Counted from the first letter of the stretch, positions 43,761 to 55,029 are shown. The stretch is 64,000 nt of DNA from Mesorhizobium loti (GCA_014189435.1 CP050293.1:3167001-3231000); one strand, 5' to 3'. The notes: a model not told the origin generated them from the sequence alone. Numbers and translations are program-made.

Positions 43761-44695
43761 GCCGGCCTCGCCGCGCGCTTCACCAGACCGTCGACCGTGA
43801 CGCGGCCAAGCGGCTTGCCGTCGGCGCCTTTGACCGGCAGCGCCGGCCGGCCCGACCACAACAATTCGGCCAGCGCGTCGCGCTGGCTGGCATCGCCGGG
43901 GATCGCCTCGCCTTCGGCGGAGCCCTTCTCCACGGCATCGCGGACCCGGCCGAGCGACAGCAACCGGAACGGCCTTTCGCTGGCGCCGACCAGGGTCTCG
44001 ACGAAGGCGCTGGCCGGCTTTGCCAGGATCTCGGCGGGCTTGGCGTATTGCACGAGCTTGCCGGCATCCATGACCGCGATCTTGTCGCCCATATGCACGG
44101 CCTCTTCCATGTCATGGGTGACGAGGATGATGGTGGTGCCGAAGCGCTTCTGGATCGCCAGCAGATCCTCCTGCGCCTTGGTGCGGATGATCGGGTCGAG
44201 CGCACCGAACGGTTCGTCCATCAACAGCACGTTGGGCTCGGCGGCGAGCGCGCGGGCAACGCCGACGCGCTGCTGCTGGCCGCCGGACAGTTCGTGCGGG
44301 TAGCGTGGCCCGAAGGCTTCGGGATCAAGCTGATAGAGGGTCATCAACTCGTCGACCCGGGCCTTGATGCGGGCCTTGTCCCAGCCGAGCAGCACCGGCA
44401 CGGTGGCAATGTTCTGCGCCACCGTACGATGCGGAAACAGGCCATGGCCCTGGATGGCGTAGCCGATGCTGCGGCGAAGTTCGTAACCAGGTAGCGAACG
44501 GTTGTCGGCGCCGTCGAGCTTGATGATGCCCGAGGTCGGCTCGACCAGCCGGTTGATCATGCGCAGCAGCGTTGTCTTGCCGGAACCGGAGGTGCCGACA
44601 ATGACGCAAATCGTGCGCGGCTCGATGACCATCGAAACGTCATCGACCACCGTTGTCGCGTCATAGCGCTTGGTAATGCCTTCGATCTCGATCAT
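43757..44695 (-). CDS. yehX: Osmoprotectant ABC ATP-binding protein, YehX-like
   Basis: A 312-residue ATPase with Walker A GTSGSGKTT (about 34-42), signature LSGGQQQR (about 134-141), Walker B VLLMDEPFGALD and VTHDMEEA. The OpuCA/ProV branch is indicated by IEPRTICVIVG and by the tandem partial CBS-like tail (about 240-312). It overlaps both neighbours by four bases. It energises import of a quaternary amine or similar osmolyte. Confidence 0.9.
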   Translation of the reverse strand: MIEIEGITKRYDATTVVDDVSMVIEPRTICVIVGTSGSGKTTLLRMINRLVEPTSGIIKLDGADNRSLPGYELRRSIGYAIQGHGLFPHRTVAQNIATVPVLLGWDKARIKARVDELMTLYQLDPEAFGPRYPHELSGGQQQRVGVARALAAEPNVLLMDEPFGALDPIIRTKAQEDLLAIQKRFGTTIILVTHDMEEAVHMGDKIAVMDAGKLVQYAKPAEILAKPASAFVETLVGASERPFRLLSLGRVRDAVEKGSAEGEAIPGDASQRDALAELLWSGRPALPVKGADGKPLGRVTVDGLVKRAARPA

Positions 44696-45855
44696 GCCGT
44701 TTCAACCCTGCGCTTGGTGGCAGTCATTTCGATCACCGCATCGAGGACAATGGCGGCGGCGAAGGCGAGTGCGACCGTCGGCACGGCGCCAAGCAGCACA
44801 AGGTCCATCGCCGTCTGGCCGACGCCCTGGAAGACGAACACGCCGAACCCACCGCCGCCGATCAGCGCGGCAATGGTGGCAAGGCCGATGTTCTGCACCA
44901 GAACGATGCGGATGCCGGTGAGGATCACCGGAAAGGCCAGCGGAAACTCGACGCCGAACAGGCGCTGCTTGTCGGTCATGCCCATGCCGCGCGCCGCGTC
45001 GTTAGCGGCACGCGGCACGCCGGCGAGACCGACCACGGTGTTGGCCACCACCGGCAGCAGCGAATAGAGGAACAGCGCGACGAAGGCGGGCGCCGTGCCG
45101 ATGCCGCGAATACCGAGCGCGGCCGCCCCCGGCACATGCGTGGCAACCCAGCCAAGCGGCGCGATCAGCAGACCGAACAGCGCGATCGAGGGAATGGTCT
45201 GGATGATGTTGAGCACGTTGAGAACGCCGGCCCGCAGCCTTTCGACGCGATGGCACAGAATGCCGAGCGGCAGGCCGACGATCACCGCGGCAGCCAGCGA
45301 ACCAAGCGCCAGCGTCACATGCTTGGAGCCCTCCGCCCAGAAACTGTCGGCGCGGTTGAAATATTCCTTCAAGATCGACAGATTGTCCCAGCTTCCCGAA
45401 ATCAACAACAGCCCGATCGCCAAAGCCGCGACAACAAGCACGCCCACTCGTGCCAAAGGCGACAGGTTGAGCCGTGTCAGTACGTCGGCGAGCAAAAGCG
45501 TGAAGGCAAAGATAAGAATCCAGAAACCGGAGGCCGGTGAGATCCTGGCAAAGGTGTTGCCCGCCGGCGTGAGAAATGTGCCGGCGACGCCGATCAACAG
45601 CGCGAGCGCGGCAAGCGCCACCACACTGGCGGCAAGGCGCAGCGCAAGCGGTGTCCTGAACAGCGCAACGAGCGCGGCAACGACGATGATGGCGAGAAGC
45701 AGCGTGCCCGTCGTTGCCGGCAGCGCCTCGAGAATCGAGCGCGCCTGGCCAGGAACGATGCGGTTGGCGCGGAACGTAGCGAAAGGGGCCAGGAACGCCG
45801 AATAGGCAGTGATCGCGGCGATGACCACACCGAGCTTGTCGAACCGGAGGGTCAT
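44692..45855 (-). CDS. yehY: Osmoprotectant ABC permease, YehY-like
   Basis: A 387-residue permease, longer than YehW because of extra N-terminal helices, as E. coli YehY (385 residues). It has an EAA-type loop in NDAARGMGMTDKQRLFGVEFPLAFPVIL (about 280-307). I use the ATG at 45855; the frame extends to 45915. It overlaps the ATPase gene by four bases. The family B repeat lies upstream, between it and the binding protein gene. Confidence 0.88.
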   Translation of the reverse strand: MTLRFDKLGVVIAAITAYSAFLAPFATFRANRIVPGQARSILEALPATTGTLLLAIIVVAALVALFRTPLALRLAASVVALAALALLIGVAGTFLTPAGNTFARISPASGFWILIFAFTLLLADVLTRLNLSPLARVGVLVVAALAIGLLLISGSWDNLSILKEYFNRADSFWAEGSKHVTLALGSLAAAVIVGLPLGILCHRVERLRAGVLNVLNIIQTIPSIALFGLLIAPLGWVATHVPGAAALGIRGIGTAPAFVALFLYSLLPVVANTVVGLAGVPRAANDAARGMGMTDKQRLFGVEFPLAFPVILTGIRIVLVQNIGLATIAALIGGGGFGVFVFQGVGQTAMDLVLLGAVPTVALAFAAAIVLDAVIEMTATKRRVETA

Positions 45856-45923
45856 GGCGCGCGCGCCTGCAAAGCGACGTACCCTGAGGAAGATGCAGCT
45901 ACAGGATTGTGACATCTGCGCGA

Positions 45924-46082
45924 GGCGCCCCCCTCTGGCCTGCCGGCCATCTCCCCCTCAAGGGGGGAGATCGGATGCCTCGATGGCTTTCGCCAACTTT
46001 CAGCAGTGCAAGCTGAGTTCCGGCGCCGATGCTGCCACTCTCCCCCTTGAGGGGGAGATGTCCGGCGGGACAGAGGGGGTGC
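45924..46082. repeat. Inverted repeat, family B, copy 2
   Basis: Arms 45924-45972 and 46038-46082 are inverted copies with several differences; both contain CTCCCCCTCAAGGGGG-type cores and flank a 65-base loop. As with copy 1, the element sits between the binding-protein gene and a permease gene of an ABC importer. Confidence 0.8.
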
Positions 46083-46116
46083 TTCGCACCAACGTCACTT
46101 TGTTGAAACGCGCTGA

Positions 46117-47028
46117 CTACTTCAAAAACCCGTTCTTCCTCAAAAAGTCCTCGGCGACGCCCTTGACCGGCTCGCCGCCGACCTGCACGCGGCCATTCAG
46201 CTCCTGCAGCGTGACGAGGTCGAGCTTGGCGAAGACCGGCTTCAGCAGCGTCTCGATCTCGGGATGTTCCTTCAGCACCGCTTCGCGGATGATCGGCGCC
46301 GGCTGGTAGACCGGCTGTACGCCCTTGTCGTCGTCTAGCACGACGAGCCCGGACGGTGCGATGCCGCCATCGGTGCCGTAGACCATGGCGGCGTTGGCGC
46401 CACTGGTCTGGTTGGCGGCCGCGGCAATGGTTGCAGCCGTGTCGCCGCCGGAGAGCGTGATCAATTGATCGGGCTTCAGCGTGAAGCCATAGGTGGTCTG
46501 GAAGGCAGGCAGAGCGGCGGCCGAATTGACGAACTCTGCGGAAGCCGCAAGCACCACCTGACCGCCGCCCGCGACATATTTGCCGAAGTCGGTGAGCGTG
46601 GCGAGCTTGTTGGTCTCAGCAACCTCCTTGCGCAGCGCGATCGCCCAGGTGTTGTTGGCGGGCGACGGCGACAGCCAGACGATCTTGTTGGCCTCATAGT
46701 CGAGCTTCTTGGCTGTCTCATAGGCCTTGGCGGCATCCTTCCAGACCGGGTCGTCGGCCTTTTCGAAGAAGAAGGCGGCGTTGCCGGTGTATTCGGGATA
46801 GATGTCGATCTCGCCAGCCGTGATCGCCTTGCGCACCACCGGCGTGCCGCCGAGCTGGATACGGTCTGATGTCTTGATGTTGTTGGCGTTGAGGACGAGC
46901 TGGATGATGTTGCCGAGCACGCCGCCCTCAGTGTCGATCTTCGAAGAGACAACCACCTGGGCGCTGGCGGAAACCACTGTTACGCCGAGCGCCAATGCCG
47001 CGCTGGCCAGAACCTTGACCGAAAACAT
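46117..47028 (-). CDS. osmF: Osmoprotectant-binding periplasmic protein, OsmF/YehZ-like
   Basis: The 303-residue protein has a signal peptide (MFSVKVLASAALALGVTVVS, cleavage at about ASA-QV). The OpuAC-type binding domain includes VVVSSKIDTEGGVLGNIIQLVL and IYPEYTGNAAFFF. The ATG at 47028 has AAGGGG upstream; the open frame begins at 47070. It is first of the four genes, followed by yehY-yehX-yehW homologues with the family B repeat between. E. coli OsmF binds glycine betaine weakly; the ligand here is not known. Confidence 0.88.
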   Translation of the reverse strand: MFSVKVLASAALALGVTVVSASAQVVVSSKIDTEGGVLGNIIQLVLNANNIKTSDRIQLGGTPVVRKAITAGEIDIYPEYTGNAAFFFEKADDPVWKDAAKAYETAKKLDYEANKIVWLSPSPANNTWAIALRKEVAETNKLATLTDFGKYVAGGGQVVLAASAEFVNSAAALPAFQTTYGFTLKPDQLITLSGGDTAATIAAAANQTSGANAAMVYGTDGGIAPSGLVVLDDDKGVQPVYQPAPIIREAVLKEHPEIETLLKPVFAKLDLVTLQELNGRVQVGGEPVKGVAEDFLRKNGFLK

Positions 47029-47235
47029 CGTGAAAACCCCTTGCTGTGAACCGAAATGCGGTGGCCGCATATGAGCATGGCTTCAACGGCCAGTCGGGGC
47101 ACACGGTTTCATAACAATAGGCACAGACGCAATATTTTTGTTGGGAAGGTCAAATTTCGAGGCGACACTGGCGATCTGCTGCCATCTGGCGGATAATGCA
47201 GAGACGGTGCGGGTGGCAAACACGGAGAGCGTGTC

Positions 47236-47808
47236 ATGGCCATACACAAAGTCGGTTACCTCATCGGCAGTCTTGCCCGGGAATCCATCAACCGCAAGCT
47301 TGCGAAGGCGCTCGTTCAACTGGCTCCTCCGGAACTTGAGATGACGGAAATCGCCTTCAGGGATCTGCCCCTTTACAGCTACGACTATGACGCCGATTTC
47401 CCACCGGTCGCCCAGGATTTCAAAAAGGCGATCGCCTCCGTTCAGGCCGTGCTGTTCGTCACGCCGGAGTACAATCGCTCGATCCCTGGCGGATTGAAGA
47501 ACGCGATCGACTGGGCCAGCCGCCCTTATGGAAAGAATTCATTCGCGCGCAAACCGTCCGCCGTCATCGGAACATCGCCGGGCGCCATCGCAACCGCTGT
47601 TGCCCAACAAAGCCTGCGCAGCGTCCTGAGCTTCTGCAACTCACCTCAGATGAATGCGCCGGAAGCCTATATCCAGTTCACGCCGGGACTGATAACGGAC
47701 GATGGCGAAGTGACGGTCGAATCCACCGAGGACTTCCTACGCAACTATATGGCTGAGTTCCACATGTTCATAGCGCGGGTGCTTCAGGTGTTGCCGCCGG
47801 ACGCATAG
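47236..47808 (+). CDS. NAD(P)H-dependent FMN reductase (ChrR/YieF-like)
   Basis: The 190-residue flavoprotein has the N-terminal phosphate loop YLIGSLARESINRKLAKAL (about 8-26), the flavin motif FVTPEYNRSIPGGLKNAIDW (about 75-94) and VIGTSPGAIATAVAQQSLR (about 109-127). Such soluble enzymes reduce quinones, azo compounds or chromate and protect from oxidative stress. It is single and convergent with the MFS gene. Confidence 0.9.
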   Translation: MAIHKVGYLIGSLARESINRKLAKALVQLAPPELEMTEIAFRDLPLYSYDYDADFPPVAQDFKKAIASVQAVLFVTPEYNRSIPGGLKNAIDWASRPYGKNSFARKPSAVIGTSPGAIATAVAQQSLRSVLSFCNSPQMNAPEAYIQFTPGLITDDGEVTVESTEDFLRNYMAEFHMFIARVLQVLPPDA

Positions 47809-47816
47809 ATTTGGCG

Positions 47817-49031
47817 TCAAACCGGGCGCGCGCTCGTCACCTTCAGCGCGCCTAGCGCCACGAAACAGAGCACAGTGACCGGAAAGATCATCCAGTTCAG
47901 CATTTCCCAACCCCAGGCGTTGTAGACCATGCCCGACAGGAGCGACGCGCAGGCGACGGAACCAAACAGGACGAAGTCGTGGAAGCCTTGCACCTTGCCC
48001 TTTTCCGAGGGCCGGTAGCTGGCCGCCACCATCGCCGTGGCGCCGATGAAGCCAAAATTCCAGCCGAGGCCGAGCAGGATCAGCGACGTCCAGAACTGCC
48101 ACAGCGCCAGGCCCGACAGGGCGACAATGGCGCAGCCGATGAGCAGGACCAGGCCAATGGCCACGATGCGTTCGGCTCCGAAGCGATGGATCAGCGAGCC
48201 GGTGAAGAAGCTTGGCGCGAACATCGCCATGACGTGCCAGGAGATGCCGAGCGTCGCGTCGGTCTCCGACAGTCCGCAACCGACCATGGCCAGCGGTGCG
48301 CCCGTCATGACGAAGCTCATCAGCGCGTAGCTGCCGACCGCGCAGAAAAGCGCGGCGACGAAACGCGGCTGCGTGACGATCTCGGCCAATGGCCTGGCGT
48401 CGCTGGCGGCGATCTCCACCTTGCCGGGTGCTTTCGCCGGCAGCCGCAGGAACGACAGGATGATGGCGCCGACCGCGGCCAGCGGCAGGATGGAGATGAA
48501 CGAACCGGCAAACATCACCGGCGCCAACAATTCGCGGGTGAAGATGACGATCTGCGGCCCGAGGATGGCGGTGATGATGCCTCCGGCCAGCACGAAGGAG
48601 ATGGCGCGCGCCTTGAACTCCGGCGGTGCGTTGTCGGCGGCGGCGAAGCGGAACTGCTGGACGAAGGCGCCACCGACGCCGATCGTGAGCAAGCCAAAGG
48701 CAAACAGCCAGAAGCTGCCTTGAAAGAGCGCCAGCGTGGCGACGAGGCCGCCAAGCGCCGTGACGATGGTTCCGGTCATGAAGCCGCCGCGCTGCCCCAT
48801 GCTGCGGATGATGGCCGCCGCGGGCAGCGCGCCGAGCGCCACGCCGATGTTGAAGCCGGTGATCGGCGCCGTTGCCAGCGATTTGTCGGGACCAAGCAGA
48901 TATTGCCCGGCCAGCGCTCCCATGGAGATGGCGATGGGGGCGGCCGAGCCGATGATCGCCTGCGAGGCGGCGAGGATCAGCGCGGTGCGCCGCGCCTCCT
49001 TGCCCGCTGCCTCGACGGCGATTGCCGTCAT
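47817..49031 (-). CDS. Major facilitator superfamily transporter
   Basis: The 404-residue polytopic protein has twelve hydrophobic segments and MFS motif remnants ([21 protein letters not shown], about 69-89). I use the ATG at 49031, which overlaps the nusB stop (ATGA), so it is the last gene of the riboflavin/nusB operon. The open frame extends antisense to nusB. The substrate is unknown. Confidence 0.88.
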   Translation of the reverse strand: MTAIAVEAAGKEARRTALILAASQAIIGSAAPIAISMGALAGQYLLGPDKSLATAPITGFNIGVALGALPAAAIIRSMGQRGGFMTGTIVTALGGLVATLALFQGSFWLFAFGLLTIGVGGAFVQQFRFAAADNAPPEFKARAISFVLAGGIITAILGPQIVIFTRELLAPVMFAGSFISILPLAAVGAIILSFLRLPAKAPGKVEIAASDARPLAEIVTQPRFVAALFCAVGSYALMSFVMTGAPLAMVGCGLSETDATLGISWHVMAMFAPSFFTGSLIHRFGAERIVAIGLVLLIGCAIVALSGLALWQFWTSLILLGLGWNFGFIGATAMVAASYRPSEKGKVQGFHDFVLFGSVACASLLSGMVYNAWGWEMLNWMIFPVTVLCFVALGALKVTSARPV

Positions 49032-49528
49032 GATGCGTCCTTGCCGCGCCCCTCGCCACGCACCCGGCGTGACACACGGTCGAGCACGGCATTGACCAGC
49101 TTCGGCTCGTCTTCCTCGTAGAAAGCCTTGGCGATGTCGACATATTCGGAGACGATGACCGCGACGGGAACATCCTCGCGCTTCATCAGTTCGTAGACGC
49201 CGGCGCGCAGGATGGCGCGCAGCGTCGAATCGAGCCGCGACAGCGGCCAGTCCTCGGTCAGCGCCTGGCGGATGATGGGATCGATGGTCTTCTGGTTCTC
49301 GACGACACCCGCCAGGATGGCCCGAAACCATTGCGCATCGGCCTCACGGTACAGCGCGCCGTCGACTTCCTTGCCAAGGCGAAACGCCTCGTATTCGGCG
49401 GTGATCTCGAAGACGCCGCTGCCGGCGACATCCATCTGGTAGAGCGCCTGCACGGCGGCCAGACGGGCAGCGCCGCGCTTGTTGGCGTGGCGCACTGCCG
49501 GCTGGCCGGGCGAAGCGGGCTCGCTCAC
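49028..49528 (-). CDS. nusB: Transcription antitermination protein NusB
   Basis: The 166-residue all-helical RNA-binding protein has [13 protein letters not shown] near residues 20-32 and [50 protein letters not shown] in the C-terminal half. It works with NusE in rRNA antitermination. It overlaps ribH by four bases upstream and the MFS gene downstream, the standard ribH-nusB arrangement. Confidence 0.95.
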   Translation of the reverse strand: MSEPASPGQPAVRHANKRGAARLAAVQALYQMDVAGSGVFEITAEYEAFRLGKEVDGALYREADAQWFRAILAGVVENQKTIDPIIRQALTEDWPLSRLDSTLRAILRAGVYELMKREDVPVAVIVSEYVDIAKAFYEEDEPKLVNAVLDRVSRRVRGEGRGKDAS

Positions 49529-50016
49529 GATCGCGCTCCCAGTTGTTCCTTGAGGGCAATCATGGTCAGCGCCGCACGCGCGGCAAAGCCACCCTTGTCG
49601 CCTTCCGAGCGCTTGGCCCGAGTCCAGGCCTGTTCGTCGTTCTCGGTGGTCAGGATGCCGTTGCCAATGCAGACCGAGTCCTGCACGCTCAGGTCCATAA
49701 GCGCGCGGCTGGATTCATTGGCCACAATATCGAAATGATAGGTGTCGCCGCGGATGATGGTGCCGAGCGCGACAAAGCCATCATACTGTGTGCCGCCTTC
49801 CGCACCGTCCAGTGCGAAGGTAATCACCGCGGGAATCTCGAGCGAACCCGGAACGGTGACGACGTCGTAAGTCGCGCCCGCTTCATCGAGCGCGCTTGTC
49901 GCACCGTCGAGCAGCGCGTCGGCAAGGTCGTCATGAAAGCGCGCTTCGACAATGAGCAGATGCGCCTTCGTCTTCGGACGAATGAAGGCTTTGCCGTGTT
50001 GGGATGTACCAGCCAT
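49525..50016 (-). CDS. ribH: 6,7-dimethyl-8-ribityllumazine synthase
   Basis: The 163-residue enzyme condenses aminoribitylamino-uracil with dihydroxybutanone phosphate in riboflavin synthesis. Typical motifs are [11 protein letters not shown] (about 55-65), [20 protein letters not shown] (about 82-101; catalytic His in TYHFD) and [12 protein letters not shown] (about 119-130). It is followed directly by nusB. An antitoxin-like remnant separates it from ribE. Confidence 0.95.
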   Translation of the reverse strand: MAGTSQHGKAFIRPKTKAHLLIVEARFHDDLADALLDGATSALDEAGATYDVVTVPGSLEIPAVITFALDGAEGGTQYDGFVALGTIIRGDTYHFDIVANESSRALMDLSVQDSVCIGNGILTTENDEQAWTRAKRSEGDKGGFAARAALTMIALKEQLGARS

Positions 50017-50100
50017 AAAAGTCTCCGGGGGTTGCCGGTGACTTAGGCCGAAGCCGGGTTCATCGCAAGCGAAGATGTTACGCGCGCCCGGTTTGCCGAC

Positions 50101-50244
50101 CTATTCAGGTTCACCAACCTCGTTTTTGAGATGGCCGTCGAGGCTCTCAACCCAAGCCAGCACGGCCTGATGATCAATCACACGACCAGCGTCCACATCG
50201 GCCAAGGCCTCAGGCGTCCGTCGCCGGTATTCCTCTTCCGGCAA
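50101..50244 (-). pseudogene. Antitoxin-like fragment between ribE and ribH
   Basis: A 47-codon frame runs from a TTG at 50244 to a TAG at 50101-50103. Its product includes PEALADVDAGRVIDHQAVLAW and ends LKNEVGEPE, which recalls the C-terminal part of small CopG/addiction-module antitoxins (ADVDAGRVIDHQ). A TGA lies in frame seven codons upstream of the first plausible codons, and no toxin gene is adjacent. It is either a truncated antitoxin or a very small solitary one. The remaining part of this 170-base gap is empty. Confidence 0.5.
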
Positions 50245-50271
50245 AACCGAGATCCGTCTATCCTTAAGCCG

Positions 50272-50889
50272 TCAAAGCCCTTCTTTCGCGGCCTCCACCA
50301 GCCGCGCCGCGTAGCGCGCCATGGTGTCGATCTCGAGATTGACGCGGTCGCCGATCTTGCGCTCGCCCCAGGTGGTCACGGTCAGCGAGTGGTGGATCAA
50401 AAGCACATCGAAGCGCGTGCCTTCTACCCTGTTGACGGTAAGCGATGTGCCGTCGAGCGCGACGGAGCCCTTTGGCGCGATGAATTTCGCCAATTCGCGC
50501 GGCGCCTCCAGCGTAAAGCGCACGGCATCGCCCTCGTCCTTGCGCTCGATGATCTCGGCCATGCCGTCGACATGACCCGAAACGATGTGGCCGCCGAGTT
50601 CGTCGCCGATCTTCAGCGCCCGTTCCAGATTGATCCGCGTGCCCGACTTCCAGCCCATCGCCGTCGTCAGCCTGAGCGCCTCTTCCCAGGCCTCGACCTC
50701 GAACCAGCGTGCGTTCGAGCCGCTGTCGGGCAAGGCCGTGACGGTCAGGCAGACGCCGCCGCAGGAGATCGAGGCGCCGATGGCGATGGTGTTTGGGTCA
50801 TAGGCGGTGTCGATGCGCAAACCCACCCCTTCCCTGAGCGGCTTGACGGAAGCGACAGTGCCGACATCGGTGACAATTCCGGTAAACAT
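50272..50889 (-). CDS. ribE: Riboflavin synthase, alpha subunit
   Basis: The 205-residue enzyme dismutates two lumazine molecules to riboflavin. It has two similar barrel halves: MFTGIVTDVGTVASV with SISCGGVCLTVT (about 39-50), then INLERALKIGDELGGHIVSGHVDG (about 90-113) with KGSVALDGTSLTVN (about 138-151). It follows ribD by 12 bases. Confidence 0.95.
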   Translation of the reverse strand: MFTGIVTDVGTVASVKPLREGVGLRIDTAYDPNTIAIGASISCGGVCLTVTALPDSGSNARWFEVEAWEEALRLTTAMGWKSGTRINLERALKIGDELGGHIVSGHVDGMAEIIERKDEGDAVRFTLEAPRELAKFIAPKGSVALDGTSLTVNRVEGTRFDVLLIHHSLTVTTWGERKIGDRVNLEIDTMARYAARLVEAAKEGL

Positions 50890-50901
50890 CGATGCTGATC
50901 C

Positions 50902-52017
50902 CTAGAGGTCTCTTACCCACTCGGCGTAACTATCTTCGCCGAAACGCATCTCGCGCAGCTTGCGAAATCCTGCCGGGATATGGTCAGCGTCGATCGGCGA
51001 TGCAATGCCGTCATCGCCGATCGCTTCCGGCCCCTGGAACAGCACGATGCGGTCAACCAGCCCATCGGCCAGGAAGGCGCTCGCCACCTTGGCGCCGCCT
51101 TCGACCAGCACGCTGGCCATGCCGAGCGCGGCCAGATCCTCGAGCAGTTCCGGCAGCGCGACGCCGCCCTCATGCGTCTCGGTGCCGATGAAGCGCACGC
51201 CGGCGCGTTCGAGTGCTGCCCGCCGCAGCGGATCGGCCTCCAGGCAAGCGGCGACATAGAGCGGCACCCGATCCACGCCCGAAACCAGCTTCGAGGCCTC
51301 CGGCAACCTGATCTGGCGGTCGAGCACGATGCGGGCGGGCGAACGGTTCTCCAGCCCCGGCAAACGCACCGTCAGGGCCGGATCATCCTCAAGGGCCGTG
51401 CCGATACCAACCAGTATGCCATCCGCCTCGGCCCGCATCAGATACACTTCGCGGCGCGCAATATCGCCGGTGATCGACACCTGCCCACCGCCTTCCCTGC
51501 CGATCTTGCCGTCGCTGGAAAGCGCAAGCTTGAGAATCACTTCGGGGCGTTTTCTCAACGATCGGATCAAATAGCCGGCCATCTGCTCGGCGGCTTCCGC
51601 CGCCAGCACCTTCTCGACCACCTCGACGCCGGCGTCGCGCAGGATCGCGTAGCCCTTGCCGGACACGCGCGAATCGGGATCGCTGGCCGCACCGACGACG
51701 CGCACAACACCGGCGTTGACCAGCGCATTGGCGCAAGGCGGCGTGCGGCCATGGTGGGCGCAAGGTTCGAGCGTGACGTAAGCGGTGGCGCCGCGCGCCA
51801 GCTCGCCGGCCTCTGCCAGGGCCTCGGTCTCGGCATGGGGGCGACCGCCGACGGCGGTGACGCCGGTGCCGACGATCATCGGGCCATTGCCGTCATCGCG
51901 CACGATCAGCGTGCCGACAGACGGGTTGGTCGCGGTTCGCCCGGCATTCTTTCGCGACAGTCTGAGTGCCGCCGCCATGAAACGGTGGTCGAGGGCGGCC
52001 TGTTCGCTTGCAGTCAT
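50902..52017 (-). CDS. ribD: Bifunctional pyrimidine deaminase/reductase RibD
   Basis: The 371-residue protein has an N-terminal cytidine-deaminase-like domain with zinc motif PHAETEA and EPCAHHGRTPPC (about 60-95), and a C-terminal reductase domain (about 155-370) with PEVILKLALSSDGKIG and GIGTALEDDPALTVR. It catalyses two steps of riboflavin synthesis. It starts two bases after nrdR ends, so the run is nrdR-ribD-ribE-(fragment)-ribH-nusB-MFS. Confidence 0.95.
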   Translation of the reverse strand: MTASEQAALDHRFMAAALRLSRKNAGRTATNPSVGTLIVRDDGNGPMIVGTGVTAVGGRPHAETEALAEAGELARGATAYVTLEPCAHHGRTPPCANALVNAGVVRVVGAASDPDSRVSGKGYAILRDAGVEVVEKVLAAEAAEQMAGYLIRSLRKRPEVILKLALSSDGKIGREGGGQVSITGDIARREVYLMRAEADGILVGIGTALEDDPALTVRLPGLENRSPARIVLDRQIRLPEASKLVSGVDRVPLYVAACLEADPLRRAALERAGVRFIGTETHEGGVALPELLEDLAALGMASVLVEGGAKVASAFLADGLVDRIVLFQGPEAIGDDGIASPIDADHIPAGFRKLREMRFGEDSYAEWVRDL

Positions 52018-52019
52018 AC

Positions 52020-52499
52020 TCAGCTGGCTTCCTCTTCACCTTTGATTTCGTCGCCCTTGAGTTCGCCCAGCAATTCGTGGAAATCCTTGGCCTCGCGAAA
52101 ATTGCGGTAGACCGAGGCGAAACGGACATAGGCGACGTCGTCGAGCGATTTCAGCGCTTCCATGACCAGCCGGCCGACTTCTCCCGAAGCAACTTCGGTC
52201 TCGCCGGAACTTTCGAGCTGGCGCACGATGCCGGTCACCGCGCGATCGATGCGCTCGGGATCGACATTGCGCTTGCGAACGGCGATCTCCACCGAGCGCA
52301 GCAGCTTGTCGCGGTCGAACGGCACTTTGCGGCCCGATTTCTTGACCACGACGAGGTCGCGCAACTGCACGCGCTCGAAGGTGGTGAAGCGGCCGCCGCA
52401 ATCGGGGCAGACGCGGCGCCTGCGGATCGCCGCGCCATCCTCGGCGGGGCGCGAATCCTTCACCTGCGTATCTTCTGACTGGCAATAGGGACAGCGCAT
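52020..52499 (-). CDS. nrdR: Transcriptional repressor NrdR
   Basis: The 159-residue protein has an N-terminal zinc ribbon ([15 protein letters not shown] and [12 protein letters not shown], four Cys at about 3, 6, 31 and 34) and an ATP-cone domain (about 49-139; [24 protein letters not shown]). It represses ribonucleotide reductase genes in response to ATP/dATP. It heads the riboflavin operon, as in many alphaproteobacteria, and glyA lies a few genes upstream on the same strand. Confidence 0.95.
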   Translation of the reverse strand: MRCPYCQSEDTQVKDSRPAEDGAAIRRRRVCPDCGGRFTTFERVQLRDLVVVKKSGRKVPFDRDKLLRSVEIAVRKRNVDPERIDRAVTGIVRQLESSGETEVASGEVGRLVMEALKSLDDVAYVRFASVYRNFREAKDFHELLGELKGDEIKGEEEAS

Positions 52500-52589
52500 G
52501 GAGAAGCCTTTGGTTGGCGAATCTGGTGAAGCGAAAGGCTTAGAGGTTTTTGCAACGATGGCAAAGTATTGCCACCAGCCCCTCGCCCC

Positions 52590-52919
52590 TCAGAGATAGC
52601 GAGGCGCAAGGAAAATTGCGAGGGCCGCAACCAGCCAGACGACGATGCCGCCAAGCACAGCCAGCCGGTAGTCGACCTTGTCGATGAAAAGCCAACAGGC
52701 GCCGAGGAAGGCAAGATAGGCTGGAATGGTTTTCACGCCGGCAACGCAGGCCTCACGAAAGCCGAATGCACTGCCCTTGGCGCCCACTGCCAGCAAGGCG
52801 ATGACAGCAAAGGTGGGCGCCAGGGGCAAGATGCCAGGCAGCACATTGCCGCGTTTCGATGCCCAGACGATCAGAGCCGTAACCAGCCCGCCGATCAGGC
52901 CTTTCCAGACAATGTCCAT
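52590..52919 (-). CDS. GlpM family membrane protein
   Basis: The 109-residue protein has four predicted membrane helices and a typical GlpM start (WKGLIGGLVTALIVWASKRG) with the conserved GILPLAPTFAVIALLAVG (about 30-47). In Pseudomonas GlpM affects alginate production; the mechanism is unknown. AGGAGG lies six bases before the ATG. It follows the secreted protein gene by 33 bases. Confidence 0.82.
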   Translation of the reverse strand: MDIVWKGLIGGLVTALIVWASKRGNVLPGILPLAPTFAVIALLAVGAKGSAFGFREACVAGVKTIPAYLAFLGACWLFIDKVDYRLAVLGGIVVWLVAALAIFLAPRYL

Positions 52920-52952
52920 CGAATGCCTCCTGGAAAGATCCGTCCGGTCGCC

Positions 52953-53597
52953 TCAGGGGGCGACGTCGGCGGTCGGAAACCCGCACGATGCGCCGAGACT
53001 GCGATAGGCCTTGGTGAACCCGTCCATGGATATGCTTCCAACCGGCGCGTCGCCAAAGGAGACATCAAGCACCGCTGCCCGCCGCATGGCGCGCAAGAGC
53101 GCCAGGCTGGTCTTGGCCTGGTTGTCCACGGTCCAGCTGAGCCGGCCGTTGACGGCGCCATCGGAATGGAGTTTTGCGGCAACGTGGCCCTTGTCGTCGC
53201 CGAAGGTGGCGGCGACGGACTTGCCGGCCGGCAGATCCTTGTTGTCGACGGCGATCGTTACGGACGGGTAGGCATCCGGCGGCAGTGCATCGCCGTTCGT
53301 GATGATGAGCGTCAGGGTACCGGGCACGCCACCGGCACCGACAAAGGCGGTCGAGGCAGCGCAGGTCTTGCGCAGATCCTCACCGGTGTCGACCTCGTCA
53401 ACCAGGGTCGACCACCTGCCAAAGGTTTCGAGCTTGGGTGCCGCCTGGGCGGGCGAAGCGGGTGCGGCCGGAGGTGCGGGTTGCGTCGGCTGAGCGGGTG
53501 CAGTTTGCGCCAGGGCGACGCCGGAGAGCGGCAGGACAATCAAAGCGGTCAGGACGCCAACGGCGCCAAGGTCGGCGAAACGAAATAGTCGCATCAT
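52953..53597 (-). CDS. Secreted protein, similar to invasion-associated locus B proteins
   Basis: The 214-residue protein has a signal peptide (cleavage near ALAQ at about 31) and then a Pro/Ala/Gln-rich linker (about 32-53). The remaining beta-rich domain has a Trp (FGRWSTLVDEV), a Cys pair in KTCAAST and SCGFP, and a pattern reminiscent of IalB-type proteins. I use the ATG at 53597 with AGGAG five bases upstream; a TTG and another ATG flank it. The function is unknown. Confidence 0.62.
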   Translation of the reverse strand: MMRLFRFADLGAVGVLTALIVLPLSGVALAQTAPAQPTQPAPPAAPASPAQAAPKLETFGRWSTLVDEVDTGEDLRKTCAASTAFVGAGGVPGTLTLIITNGDALPPDAYPSVTIAVDNKDLPAGKSVAATFGDDKGHVAAKLHSDGAVNGRLSWTVDNQAKTSLALLRAMRRAAVLDVSFGDAPVGSISMDGFTKAYRSLGASCGFPTADVAP

Positions 53598-53674
53598 CAA
53601 GGCTCCTGCCGGTCGCCCCGGCCTGCTGAGACGACGCTTGTCGTCCGCAGCAGGCGGTAAGACTTCCTATCGCG

Positions 53675-54989
<1,315 letters not shown>

Positions 54990-55029
54990 GGCCTGAAATC
55001 CTCGGGGTTCGGGGGCAATTTTTGATTTA

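Noticed and set aside
50017..52560. FMN riboswitch before the riboflavin genes
   Set aside because: No RFN-element signature was visible before ribH, ribE, ribD or nrdR.
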